The notes beneath the pieces were generated by a model, which searched no databases, was not told the DNA's origin, and saw nothing but the letters and a program-made list of their open reading frames with translations. Of a stretch of DNA of 64,000 nt, positions 11,901-24,600 are shown in pieces. The translations under genes and the position numbers were made by a program. The stretch's first letter is position 1. Each line of letters starts with the position of its first letter. The DNA comes from Chrysopilus asiliformis (lineage: Eukaryota > Arthropoda > Insecta > Diptera > Rhagionidae), in assembly GCA_964034945.1 (NCBI GenBank), contig OZ035960.1, positions 21,315,487 through 21,379,486 on the forward strand, in the 5' to 3' direction.

Positions 11901-14225
11901 ATCAACGGAAGTTATTGGAGGTAATTTAAGTTTTTTTTGCGTGTATAGGAATAAATTTTTAATGCGAGGTAATTTTTCATTTCAGATAAAGACCAAGCTT
12001 GCCGGCAAAAGATTGGAAACGTTGAATGAATTGATTTTGAAACCTGCATCAGACACCTTCACAGAGAGTGAATTAACCAAGTACGGTTATTAAAATACAC
12101 TATTTTTTATAGTATTTGCATTGCTGATCGTTATATTTTGTTTTACAGATTCAAAAAGCCCAAGAAAAAGGTGAAGAAATTGCGTCAGAAACTAAAAGCC
12201 GAGGATTTGGTGGCATTGAACGATCAACCGTCGAGTTCCCGTGATCTTGGAAGTCGTCATCGCCGCCGCCCTGTAAGTACCGAGGAACACCAATCGAGAG
12301 TAATTCTTGAAACTGACGATACACCCCCGATCGTAGAGGACCTATCAAATGTTAAGGTCGATGAGGACGACGATGAAGATTTACAGCGGGTTCTATCCAA
12401 GGCCCTTAAATTAAAGCAGAAGGAGAATATAATCCGAAAACCATTGGAAATCGATCCTGAGCAATTGAAAACCGAAATCAAGGCGGAGTCCGACTCTGAT
12501 GAGGAAATGACAGACCTTAAGGATGGTCACATCATTCTAAATGCAACTGCGGAATTTTGCCGGACTTTGGGCGACATTCCGACTTATGGAATGGCTGGTA
12601 ATCGTGACGAAGATTCGAATGACATGATGGACTTTGAGGAGACGATCAGAGAGCCAGAGCCTCAAGTCGTTGAAGTTGTACCGAACACTGGCACTTGGAA
12701 TTCAGTTAATCCGGATGCGATCACGCGGCAAGTTAGCGAGGATAACTCGAATGATGTGTCGGATGTAGCAATATTGGATGAAGAGCCAGATGTGGGTGCC
12801 GGGGTTGCTGCTGCTCTAAGGTTGGCTGTTTCAAAGGGTTATCTGGAAAAGGAGGACAAAAATCGGCCCAGTAATTCACGGATGGCGCATTTGCAGGCTA
12901 AGAATTATTCTATTGAGGATAAAGCCTATGGGTAAGAAAAATATTCTGTCTAAAACCTTTTTAAAAAAAATTACTCCTAATTTTTGCATTTTTGTTATAA
13001 ATTTTTCGTTCTTCCATTCAAATTTAGTTTGATCTTGGGTACAATCCACTTTTGAAGTATTTTTTATGAAAAATTTCTAAAATTTCAAACTTTAATTTCA
13101 GTGAGGAAGATAAATTTGGCAGACGAGATCGATACCATAGTGGTCCAATAATGGATTTCAAAGAAAAAGACACATTCAAACCAAATGTAAAACTTGAATA
13201 TATTGACGATAACGGGCGAGTTTTGAATGCCAAGGAAGCATTCCGATATTTATCGCATAAGTTCCATGGCAAGGGCCCTGGCAAGAACAAAATCGAGAAA
13301 CGTTTAAAGAAAATGGAGCAAGAGGGGGTAAGTGAAATATTTTTAATTAGACAGAATGAGAAAAATGTAGAAAATGCTTTTTTATTACAAGCTTTTAATT
13401 AGTTTCACTTGTATATTGTTATGTTAAATTTCGTTTCGACTAGACATAAATGGGATTTTTTTTATCGCCTGCCATGAAACTGACACTAGTAGACATATTT
13501 TTTACAAGCATTTTTGCCCAAGATATCCAAAATATTCTGATAAATGCTATTTTTACGGAACATTTCAATGGCAAGCCAGGAAAAAATTACAGTTTATGTT
13601 TAATTGACACGAGGTTTTAGGGTCAAATCTTGTAATTTATCTTCCCTCCCCTTGCCTGTGAACCTCTCTCCTGCTATTTCCTGGACCGTTGCAGCAATTT
13701 CGACGCAGAAAGTTATTGTATCAAGTTTGCTTTTAGCCACAGGACGGGCCTACATTTTAGTAAATAAATTAATTTTTTTTAAATTAAAAAAAAAAGAAGA
13801 AAAAACAGAAAACGGCGGACAAACGCCATTTTGTCCAAATCGAACAAACGGAGTACAAATCGTGTGAAGTCTGAAATGAAAGAACTTTGAAAACCAAGCC
13901 AGGGAAAAGCAAAATGGCGGCTAAAAAGTATAAAATAAAACAAAATATTGAAAAAACAGTATTTTAAAGTGTACTGTTTTGTGCTAAAAATCTGCTAAAA
14001 GCATTTATTATATTTTATTTTCGTTATCCCTTGTTTCCCATTAAAATATTAACAAAAATAACGTATTTTCCTCCCCAGTTAATGATGAAAATGAGTTCAA
14101 CCGACACACCGCTAGGAACCCTCAACATGTTGCAACAGAAGCAGAAGGAGACTCAAAGTGCATTCGTTGTACTGAGTGGCAGTAAACAAACTCATGTTGG
14201 CACTAGTATTTCAAAACATAAATAA
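5884..14225 (+). CDS. SART1: U4/U6.U5 tri-snRNP-associated protein SART1/Snu66
   Basis: Exons 5884-6211, 10934-11409, 11477-11920, 11986-12080, 12149-12931, 13102-13327 and 14079-14225 join in frame to 832 codons (introns 4722, 67, 65, 68, 170 and 751 bp). SART1 is a scaffold of the tri-snRNP needed to form the active spliceosome in the nucleus. Exon 1 encodes a Ser/Arg- and Lys-rich RS-like tail (residues 1-109). Exon 2 carries the hallmark [17 protein letters not shown] (147-163), then Lys/Glu-rich coiled segments. Exon 3 begins [12 protein letters not shown] and contains [11 protein letters not shown] and [16 protein letters not shown], which are typical of the family. Exon 6 has [20 protein letters not shown] and exon 7 the conserved end [20 protein letters not shown] then VLSGS. 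The start ATG is the first in the open frame after a stop-rich leader. The large first intron holds at least five repeat insertions. AATAAA overlaps the stop. Confidence 0.96.
7039..7203. mobile_element. Palindromic MITE, family P1, copy A
   Basis: The 165 bp element is almost a perfect foldback: its left arm (GAGTGGTATTTCGTAACTTG and on) is the reverse complement of its right arm for about 60 bp, with a short loop. A second copy of the same family lies at 32717-32892. It sits in SART1 intron 1 and has no coding capacity. Confidence 0.75.
8028..8538. mobile_element. TTAA-flanked element with terminal repeats CCCATTTTTSGCC
   Basis: The element is flanked on both sides by TTAA (8024-8027 and 8539-8542). 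Its ends CCCATTTTTCGCC and GGCCAAAAATGGG are inverted, which fits a piggyBac-type transposition product (TTAA target, CCC start). Inside, a GAATTCTTACC-type motif recurs near 8165, 8330 and 8510, suggesting two to three diverged tandem units of about 170-180 bp. There is no transposase, so it is non-autonomous. Confidence 0.6.
8785..9319 (+). mobile_element. CCGTCTGT-tract TIR element, copy 1 (complete)
   Basis: The 535 bp element starts ACCCGTATGGTGA and ends TCACCATACGGGT, giving 13-bp terminal inverted repeats. A second hairpin follows at once (TATACCC...GGGTATA near 8783-8811). The centre holds a tandem CCGTCTGT tract (about 8915-8975), followed by a conserved block beginning GGCGCGGGTTGCGGGCGCAC. 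Other copies are at 25378-25932, 34187-34772 and 39215-39649, with a diverged one at 32115-32265. The sequence encodes no convincing protein. Repeats with a similar CCGTCTGT core are widespread in Drosophila; family identity is inferred. Confidence 0.8.
8915..8975 (+). repeat. (CCGTCTGT)n tract in copy 1
   Basis: Tandem units of CCGT and CTGT alternate for about 60 bp. The tract length differs in each copy of the element, and is longest in the copy at 34187-34772, as expected for a slippage-prone internal minisatellite. Confidence 0.85.
9810..10139 (+). mobile_element. Retroposon-like repeat R1, copy 1
   Basis: It begins with the hairpin-forming TACCCGTCGTTGCCGGGTTA and ends TTTTTATATATTAGTATGAT followed by an ATGAT microsatellite. 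Two related copies are at 15053-15263 and 24820-25000, all on the plus strand and all sharing the 3' end while differing internally or at the 5' end. That pattern and the simple-repeat 3' tail suggest a non-autonomous non-LTR element, though no polymerase or internal RNA polymerase III promoter is visible. Confidence 0.65.
10354..10472. mobile_element. Short foldback MITE
   Basis: GGAATACGATCGTAATCGTA at the left is mirrored by TAATCGTAACG-type sequence and GTATTCC at the right, making an imperfect hairpin of about 119 bp. It is in SART1 intron 1. Target duplications are not clear. Confidence 0.5.
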
Positions 14226-14226
14226 A
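14221..14226 (+). promoter_or_regulatory. SART1 poly(A) signal AATAAA overlapping the stop
   Basis: The canonical hexamer spans the TAA stop codon, so the 3' UTR may be only a few tens of bases long. The following 300 bp is AT-rich with no further gene. Confidence 0.5.
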
Positions 14227-15052
14227 ATATCTGTAATTTCAATGGCTACATTTAATATGTTCACAAGAATGACATAAAAATACATAATTATTAAAAGAAT
14301 CAAATTAAGCTATGCATTTTTCGGATTAAAATATACAAAATCATAGAATTACAAGTAATTGGCTCAATACTTTTGATTGTTGTTTGTATTCAATTAAACC
14401 TAAAAAGCCCTAGTTTTGGTTTTACAAAAATCTTCTCTGTTGTTATGTTGTCTGGAAAGAGAATTGAGTAAATTTTAATTATTAGAATTAATTTGTTAGG
14501 AATCATTTGCATCAACCGAACAGTGAATTAAGTGTTTTCGTGAAGGTAATTAAAATTGATGTTTGGAAAATCAGCGGAAATTTTATTCTTTATGACAACG
14601 AAATTTGGTGATATCGAGGCGACTACTTTTGTGCCATAATTTTCAAAAACTAGTTTCGCTCAAGCTATGAATTTTTGCAAACATGTTTCGTCCTGGAATG
14701 AAGCGAGCGAGCTTATCAACTTTTGGATTTCTTTAATCAGAAGTCTACTTTATGAAATAAACAGATTTTCAAACTTTTACACAACAAATTTACTATTCAA
14801 ATCAAATTCGGATTTTTACGAATTACAGTTGCCATTTTTTGCTACCAACTCGTTTGAAAGATGTTTAGTAGTTTTTTATCTTTGATAAATTTGATTTTTT
14901 TCGAAAAAAAATTGATAAATTTGATTTTTTTAATTTATAACGATGTCTGCATATCGCTAAAAATGTTTTTTAAACAAATTTGATTTGTAAAGTGTTGAAC
15001 TTGATTTAAAAAATCTGAACTTGATCAGCAAAAGAAAATACTTTTATATGCA
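14226..15052. other. Spacer between SART1 and R1 copy 2
   Basis: The sequence is AT-rich with no coding exon, inverted repeat or known element that I can support. Confidence 0.5.
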
Positions 15053-15263
15053 ACTAGCTTGCATACCCGTCGTTGCCGGGTTAAGCTTTTTGTCTAAGTT
15101 TTAGAATTTTAGAGAACTTAAAAACTTTTTAATGGGTCTATGTTGGGGCTGGAGCCCCGACGAACATCTATGCCAAATTTCAAGTCAATCGGTTCAGCCG
15201 TTTTTGCGTGAAAGAGGAACAGACAGACAGACACCAACTCATTTTTATATATTAGTATGATTA
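15053..15263 (+). mobile_element. Retroposon-like repeat R1, copy 2
   Basis: It has the same head (TACCCGTCGTTGCCGGGTTA) and tail (TATATATTAGTATGAT) as the copy at 9810-10139 but lacks about 120 bp from the middle, including the C-rich segment. The junction of head and tail shows these elements lose internal sequence rather than only 5' sequence. Confidence 0.65.
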
Positions 15264-15681
15264 GTCTATTTTTTGTGTAAAAGGTTGTATTTGCACTAAC
15301 ACTTTGATCCCGAAAGACTTGACACGACTTGCGATGTATTTTCATTAAAAAATAATAATAATTATTTCGTGAATCCCATGCAAACTAACGATTTTTCGTC
15401 GCCAACTAATGGTTTTTTGGAAGAGATTTTAACTACTCTATAAATCAATGTCTTTTATCGTTATCGAGATATTTAAGATTTATATGTATATTCGTCAGGT
15501 TGTAGTGTAAATTGAGCAGGAACATGAATTTTGTATGTATAAAAAAGTCATGTGTTGTTCACAACAGATATTTTGTATTGTCTGGAAGCCGCCTTTAGAA
15601 TTTGGCAGAGGTAAAGGTTTCGTATAAGCAAGTTATAGGCTGTTCAACTGTGATATTTTTCCTCTAATACCCAAGTTTCCA

Positions 15682-18600
15682 TTAAGATTGTGCATTCAGT
15701 TGGTGCAAATGATTCTTTAACTTACAAAGTAAATTTGTGGAAACATCATAAGTTTCACTTTGATCGAACAATTGAAGCGGTTGATCGATATTGACTGTCA
15801 GACATTTCAATATAGCACCATTATCATCAATCGATATTTTAAAACGGCTTCCCAAATATTTAATACCTGAAATTATAATTAAAATAATTAAAAACTGCTA
15901 AATATTTTACAAATTTGATGTTAAAACAACAAATTGGCATTTCTCCAATAAATTAAGTGGAATTTTTCAAAACATAGCCCAAAGTATCGAAAAGAATGAC
16001 ATCGCTCACCTGTGACGGCAAATTTAGTTGAATTTGGTGGGACACGTGGTCGTCGTATCTCCATGTAACCAAAATGAATTCTAACACCCGCATAACCATT
16101 GATAAGAGACTGCAGGAAGCCACCAGCGCCTGTAATAAAATTTGCTGCGCCCGTTTGTCCAGGCGCAACTTCGCTCCACACCTGAAATTTCCGATAAATA
16201 TTGTAATTTTATTGTCAATTGCCAGCCACAAAGACTATCTACTCATGTCGTGTAATTTAATTTGTTTAATTTTTAAACAACTTGCTTTATCAGTTCAAGA
16301 ACGAGTATCTCACCTGGAATGGTGGCCGAACGTAACTGTCAAAGCCTCTTTCAAAATCCTCATCCGCCTTCAGATAGTTACCGATATCCAGGTGATTAAT
16401 TGAATGCATCGCCCAGGTCATCGCGGGGCCACTATTTCTTGTCATTTCGCCATAAATTCGTAGATCATTTTCGCGTGTTGAACTGTGATAATAATTTGAG
16501 TTCAACATTTTTTTTATATTAACATTAGAACTACCAAACCCGTAAAATTGAAGTGTATTGCTCTTAGAGTCGTTTACACCAACGAATCATTGTTTAACTT
16601 AAATTATTTAAGTCCCAGAATTTCTTGGGCTTAAATACGCTAAACATAGCCCTTTTGTTATAAATAGTACGTACCATCGAGCCGTACAAAATACCATTTA
16701 AAAAATTGATATTATCGTATCAAATGATTGAAATTTGTAGATCTTCGCCAGATCTTTAAAAGGATTTCGATAGTTCTAGTGGAAAATAGCAAAATTTTCG
16801 ATTACGTACATATTCATTGGAAACATAAGTGGATATCCCAGAAGAACAGTATCTGCTTGTTTAATTTTAGTTCCAGGTTCATAGCCATCGTATTGCGGAT
16901 GATAGTTTAAGCTGCTGTTATACAAAATCTTAATTTTTTCTGCGATTGCGGAGAAGTTTGTTAATTCGACATTTAGTTTGTTTTTATTGCATCTGTTCTG
17001 AGCAAACCTAAAAGGAAAATCCAAAGAGAGAATATTTTCTCCATTTAAAATACAGCACCTGATTTAGCATTTCTGCCATAGGTATACTTTTTGCCATACG
17101 AATGGCACAAGTGCGAAATCAGGTGATAAATCGTAATTTCTGTAAAATATTTTTTTATTCCTAGACTTCCCGTCCCCACTCTCCCTTTACTATACATTTT
17201 TTTATGGTTTTCTCGGAGGGGTCCATTGGATTCAAAATATTACATACAAAAAGTATTCAGAGTATGTTTTCCCCATGCATTAAAATACATCTGAACTACT
17301 CATTCTCCATCTTTTGTCAACAAACCTCTTGAAAATAGATCTTTTTCCATAGTTTTCTCTCCACTTTTGTATTTTTCCAAAGAAAAAACGACAGTAATAT
17401 AAAAAAAATTTCAACTTACTCTCCAAAATTGAGTGAATATTTTGCAATGACATTCGTAAATACGTTATTCGTGACATTCGGATGATCTTCATCAGGTCCC
17501 ATAATATCTACAGCGCATCAATGGTAATTTTACAAGAAACCGAAAACGAATCACGAGAATCTAATTAAGATTCAATGTTTTGAAATTGATATTCCAACAA
17601 ATTACGTTTAATATCATAAAGTCCAGTTATTTCATCAAGTTCCACACGACTAGCCCAGAATTTCGCGATATTTTCAGCTAATGGACATCCTTTCTTGTTA
17701 AACCATTCAATATCGTAGGTCGTTGCGAAGTAGTTTTGCACAGCGAATCCAATATCTCCAGTTATGTGAAGTTCTAAGAGTGCAACTTCTGGACAGCACG
17801 GCTGAGTTACTTCGACCCCAGTGAAGGCACTTTCCCATGGAAATCTATAATAATCGATTTTATCGAATTAAGATTTAAAAAAAACATTAAATAATATATC
17901 GTTCCACCTGGCGCCATCGTATCCTGCTTTGGCTGCGTTATCCTTGGCCGATTCAAGAACACGAAACCGATAGTTAAGCAATTCTCGTGTCCATCGAGGA
18001 TCCATTTGGGTTACTACTGGTAGCATCCATATTTCCGTGTCCCAAAACGAGTGGCCAATATAGTCGCTTAACTGATTTCCGCGCCCCAGACCAGTTGGAC
18101 TTAATCCGAAGAAAGGATTCAATGGTAAATTCGTTTCGAACGACGGAAGTGAACTCGCCAAGTAAAATAAACTGCCGTAAATTGTTTTTGCCTAAATTAA
18201 ATTCATTTTAACTCTTCTAAATGGCATTAAAATACAACTTTGAATTACCAATTTCAGATTATCCGCAACTGTTATGCTGAAATCATTCCAAAATTGCATC
18301 CATTGGGATCGATGCGTGCGGAGTAAAGTTTTCGAAGAGTGTCCAAGTACTAAAAATATTTTTGTGATATTAAAAAAGGGTGTAATAACAAGAAATATAT
18401 ATGTTCATGTTCAAGGATGGTTTTTTAAAAATATATTTGATTCAGATTTTCCATTACAAATTAAAAACGTAGTTATTTTCTTTTACCTTGAACATTAATT
18501 CGATTTCCTCTAAAGAAACTAAATTTGATGTCCCAAAGAAGACAAGCATATCTATTCGGTTGTTGTTCTCTAAAGGTGCCGCTCCACATGAGAGCAAATA

Positions 18601-21600
18601 CGCGAGTAACTCTCAAAAACTCTCGAGAGTTACTCGCAGGAGGTTGTCCATTTGAGAGTTAATTTCGGCGATTTTACTATCGCTACTAGAGAAATCGAGC
18701 TTCTAGCTTCTAGCGTTCTCGAGAGCTACTAGCGAAATTCAAACGCTGTTCGTATCTGGCGAGCTACTCTTCGAGAGTTCAGTGGAGGCCTGTCGACTAG
18801 AGAGTAGAATCACTTTTGACAGCTCGTAGAAACTAGCTCGCGAGTTTTTGTTAGTTTCTGCGAGTGACTCTCAGAGACGTGTCCATTTGCGAGTAGTTGC
18901 TATCGAGAGGTTCTCGCCGGCATTTACTCTCATGTGGAGCGGCACCTTAACACGTTGGCTACCATGTGAGTCACAGGTGTACACACACTATTGTCATTAC
19001 CGTCAGTTTCTCAAGTCCCATGGTTGAGTGCAGTCGTTAAATTGAGCTTACTATACATTCCTATAGTTTCGATGTTCACCGGTGCCTCACAGTGTGCAAA
19101 AGTGAAATAAGAGTTTGATTCACCGGTGACTCACAAAGTACAGAAATGATTTTTGCGTTTTTTCCCAGTGTATACTAGCGGAGTAAGCGTTTTTTTGGCT
19201 GGTAGCCAAGGATTTGTTTCTCCTGCATATTTTGAACCTCTCAATGGAGAACAATGAAACAAATTGCTTGGAATATTGCATATGTTGCATGACAACAGGA
19301 ATTTTCTTTCCTTTGGCTCCTCTCTCCAGATATTTCGTGAACCAGTTAACAGATTTTAATGGGGTTTTTGCTGTTGGATAATGAATTTTTATTACCATAT
19401 GTCCCAAAGGAAGTATATCACTCGTTCCCCCATTAACCCTCACTTCTGTTATTTTTTAGACCAGTCGGAAAATTTCTACGGGTTTTTTTTAACAGAAAAA
19501 GATAGATAGATAAAATAGATAGTTTAAAATAAACTGAAACGTTTGGAATGAAAAATTAAAAACGAATTTTTATTTCACTCCAAATCACTGACCGAAAAAC
19601 ATAATAATAAAATCATTTACAAACAGTCACTAAACATCAACAGAAAAACGACTTGTTTCGGTTGAAATGGACGTTCTTCTCTATTTATTCGACCATTCTC
19701 TATATAAGAAAATTGCCCAAAAACCTCTATAACGAAATGTTTTTTGTTCCTGCAGCGATTTCGTTATATGGAGGTTTTACTATATATCTTTGGAAAGAGC
19801 ATAAAATTCTAAAAAAAACTACAAAACCCGATTTTAAAAAATCTGGATATCGTGCAGTTTACCTCCAGCCGGAAAATATGCTTTATAAACAATAAGTTAT
19901 GAAAGAAACATATCGTTACATGAGCAGTCCATTCGAAAGATGAAACTTTGATTTTGGGTAGTGAGTTCTTAAAAATTAATAAAGCAATAAATCTTTTTTT
20001 TTTAAATTACAAACGTATTTTTTTACGTTTAAAGTTACACTTGGCTTTAAATACTCTAGCTTGAAAACTCCTGAACCGATTGGACTTTTATGTATCCAAT
20101 GTATTCAGTACTACAGAGAAAGGAAAACATTTGTATAAAATCTTGGATTTTCCTTGCTATGATCAAATCAAATTGTTGAAATCCCGTTGCCTAATACAAT
20201 ATTTCGCTGAAATTATGAGAAAATTTGTGTGGTCAACATTTTAGCAATTGCTTACCGTCCATCATTTCCTGTTTCGCTACATTGCAGAGATCATCAGCGG
20301 TCATTACGAATCGAAATGAAGCTGACTCTTCATTTTCCGCCAGTGTGATCACTTCTGGAACATGATTCCACATAACACAGACATGTCTAAAATGAAATAA
20401 TTAAATATAAGTGAAATCTTTAAAAAGAAACTTCTCAAAATATGACAATATGCCTTTTTAACTTCTGGTACTGAACGTCTTCCATATCTTTCGTAGATCC
20501 CTGGATCATATCGATCGTTTCGTTATTGCGATTCGGTACGCGGTTCCGGTCATTTGCCTCAACAGTCCCAGCCCCAGACACTGAAATCGTAGTTGGTTCA
20601 CTAAAGTCTATATCATCGGACCGTTGACCAGGCTCTTGCCGGATGTTGATTCTTAGAGCACCTGTAACAATAATAAAGCAATGAATAAAATCGTAAATTT
20701 CCCTGTTTTCGGTATGGGTTAAGAAAGTGAAAAAGAACTTTTTGGTGGAATCTTAGTAGATTGCAGGAAGACACGATCACGGGAAAAAATATATGAGTTC
20801 TTGTACCTTTTACACATTCTTCGTTTTTATTTGGGTATTTTGATAGTCAGCTTGCTACTTTCTGATTGTTATATTATTTTGAATGGACTATGAAGAGCTA
20901 ACCACATATTATGACTTAATTGAGATGGAACAGTTAAGTCATCATCATTGATATGGTAGGACATTTATGTGTACAAGTCTATGACATGAAAGTATTTTTT
21001 CAATCCACAATTTTGACCACAAAAACGACCGGAAGCTGCCACACTTTTTCAAATGTTGTTGAACTAACTAGAAATTAACAATGGAGGAATTTATTATTGA
21101 CGGCCTCATTTTTCGAAGAGATTTTCATTCCCGGCAAAAATCTATATCTACATTGTGTAGGGCTATTTTTTTAAATTATTGGGTTTTGATATTTTCACTT
21201 TATTTTGCAGGGGTTTAGAAACGTTATCGTAACATAACGAATTAACGATTTTCCGGGTTTTTCCTCAAAATTGCGTTATAACGTTATAAAAATTTAATAC
21301 CGTTACAATGACGAAAAACGTAACAAAATCGAAAAAAAATGATTTCGTTTTTTCGTTATTTACTTATTGTTACTTTATTTTATTTTTTATTATTTTTTGT
21401 GAAAAAATCAGTAAGTATAACCCCACAGACCTACCTAAAATATAATTTAAAATATTGGGGTAGTATTTTTAATCATATTTTGATTCTAAATCGGACTTTG
21501 TTTTAGCCAGATTCACTCTATATGGATGTTCCCTCTTCCTTCGGGGCCCCCTTCTGTAAACCTTTAAAACGTTCCGTCAATTGGGATGAGGTTTTTGAGT

Positions 21601-24600
21601 TTGAAAAAGTATCTCTTCACGGTAAAAACTGGAGTCTAATTTTAAGACTTTTTTTCCTACATATAGGTCAACACCTTTTTGAGCCTAAAAATCAAACTTT
21701 AAAAGTTTGAAATTATTTTCCTTTTAAATAGTATTATCCGGTCTAAATTTAAGGTATTAAAATTTAAATTTTAGTCTAAAAAATCTAAAAATTAGTTCCA
21801 AATTTCTAAAAGTTCTCAAATTAAAACCTTATGGTTTAAGTTTAAGATGTCTGAGTCTTAAATTAAGACTGGAATGGTTAGAAAATATTCAAAAAATTCT
21901 AAAATTCGTCAATTATCCGGGTAAATAATACTATCCGGTCTAAATTTAAGACTTAAAAGTTTTAATTTCAAACTGAAATTACTAAAAAGTAGTTACAATT
22001 TTCTAAAACTGACTCAAATTTAGACTTCGAAGTTTAAATTTCAAACCTTTTTTTTATGTTTATCAGGGCTTAGGCAAATTGCCTCTAATGCCGAAGTGTT
22101 TAGGGTCCATGAGCAGAAAAGTTCCAAATTCAAATTCAAGCCGAATTATTTTTGCCTGAGTGGAGAGTGGGATTTGAACCCACTGGTCTTTGGATCACAA
22201 GGCAAGCACTTAGCTGACTGAGCCATCCACGCCCGCAAATTAAATTCTTAATTTTAGATTAATATGTATAGAAAATATACTCAGACTTCTAAAATAAACC
22301 AATTCCAGACTTTACTTTCTAAATTTTAGAATAATGAGTTTTAATTATAGGCTGAAATGATTAAAAAGTAGTCACAATTTTCTAAAACTGAATAAATTGT
22401 AGACTTTGAAGTTTTGTTTTTAGACCGAAAAGTCGAATTCGAGCATCGCGACCGACTGATGAATTTGAAAAAGAAAAATAAACTGAAAAGACTAAATATT
22501 AGACAAAAAGTTTAATTCAATTTTATCCGAATTGAAGTAAAACTTACAAGGTTTAGTTCTCAAACTTATAGGTCTAATATTTCGATTAAAAGTCTAGAAA
22601 TAAGGCGGAGAGGTTTAAAACAAATTTTTAAGAAAGAAAAAGTTTACTTTTTAAACTATAGTCTTAAAAATAAACCGAAACTCACTAAATATTAAACTTT
22701 TCGACTAAAATATACTCTAAACTTTCAAAAAGTTTTAAAAATAGAGAAAATAGTTTAAAATTCCACTAAACTTTCAAAAGTTTAAAAAATAGAAGGAAAA
22801 AGTCTTAAAATTAGACTCCAGTTTTTACCGTGTTGAACTTTAATACTGCCATTAAAAACTTTTTCCTTTCCCCTTCTCCTGCTATCTTCTAAATTTCTGA
22901 AGTCATGGTGATAAGGTTTTCAAAATTAAAAGTATGTACTCCAAAGAAATATCCAGTTAACAAAAATCCTATCCCGTTCCCTCTGATTCCCTTCTCGACC
23001 ATGTCTTGACTAGTTGAAGAGATCTTGATTCGATTTTTATCAATAGAGTACTAGACTTTATTCACAATCACTAGACTAAGGAAACGAAAAAAAGCAATTT
23101 AAATTTTTTTTTTCGCTATTAAAATACAAATTTAGTAGAGCATAAACAAATTAATCGCACTTCAAGCTGATAACGTCAAGTTTGGTGCACTTCATGCTGC
23201 AAGAAGTGTCAAGAATTTGTAAACAAATTTAGATTAGACCAGAAAATAAAAACAATGATTGTTAATCAATATAATATGGACAAGTGGAACTTTTTCTTGA
23301 GAACTTTTTCGAGAACTAAAAAGTCTCAATGGACGGATGCAGATAAGCAGTGATAATTCGATTAATTCAGATGTTGACAATTCTGTAGTGGCTGTGCAAT
23401 AAAAACAAAATTCAAATCACATAGGAAAGTGATATGATATAAAACTGGAATTTTTATTGTGTATTCAATTGCCTTTATTCGATTTTGAGTGAGATGTTCC
23501 GTGGTAGATTCGCTTGGTATAAATCTTAAGCAGTCTCTTTACCTTATCTCGCCGTCCGTCCATCAGAATTGTTAGATAAATTCACTTACTTCATTTGCCA
23601 CATATTATTCTTTATAGTTTTATATAGATATCGTATGTATTATAATATTTGATAAATCGAGTCATTGTTTAAGGCTATGCAATTTTGAAATCAAACTGCG
23701 AGCAATAGTGTATATATGTAGTTATAATGCTATAGAAATTCATATGATGTATTTCGGTTGCTACTGAATTGCGATCATTCTGATATCAAAGGTTCTGCCT
23801 GATGACGTTTATTAGATACTTTTCATTCTGATCAACAAATCCGATAACATCACGAGAATGCGACATTGGCGGCTGAAGGCTTGAATATCTGAAAATCTTC
23901 TTTCTTTCTTCATTGAGGATCATCTCTGATCATCGATCGTTCTACTGTACGTAACTTTTACGGTCATTATTTCGACAGTGTATATAAATGCGGATAATAT
24001 GAGACCCCATACTAATAGATAGATAGTAATAGATAAATAGATAGTGCGAATAGTAGCAGCGATTGGTAGCAGGTGAGCCAATAAGCAAAGTGATCGTTTT
24101 CAAGCGTTTCAGTTAGTTGCACTGTATCAAATACCAATTAGATGTGTACAAAAGTTTGTTCCAATATTTCAAAAAAGTTTGTTTATTCTAATGAATATTT
24201 TTCATAACAGGAAAAATCCTTGACTTGTTGTGCAGTTATGAGGGTTTGCGTTCATCCGTTACGATTTTAACAGGAAAAAAATATGCACCTTTGCTAGACC
24301 CTTCTTACTTCACGAAATTGTGGACTTTTTAAGGACCTCAAATTCCAAAAAATTGTGCATTTAATTTCTAGGATTGTTTAATATCCGTCTGGTGCGACTA
24401 ATTCTTGTTGCGTCAATAAAGCCGTGAAAAAATAAGAAACTGGACTTGAAAACCCGACTTTTTTCATTTTTATTTTAAAACTTTCGGTTCGAAATTTACT
24501 AGCACCGAATTGTAAAGCTAAATTTTTCCCTGATTTGTTTTCTTGTTAAACAACTGTCCATAAAATACGTCACGCTAATTTTACGCATTTCAGACCCCTC

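Noticed and set aside
22141..22236. A functional tRNA gene
   Set aside because: The anticodon stem does not pair, the acceptor has a mismatch, and a SINE body with an A tail follows.
23980..24130. TATATAAATG followed by a GTGAGC donor and TCAGTT, suggesting a promoter
   Set aside because: Spacing between the elements is wrong and there is no coding exon next to them; it lies within an intron of the GH65 gene.
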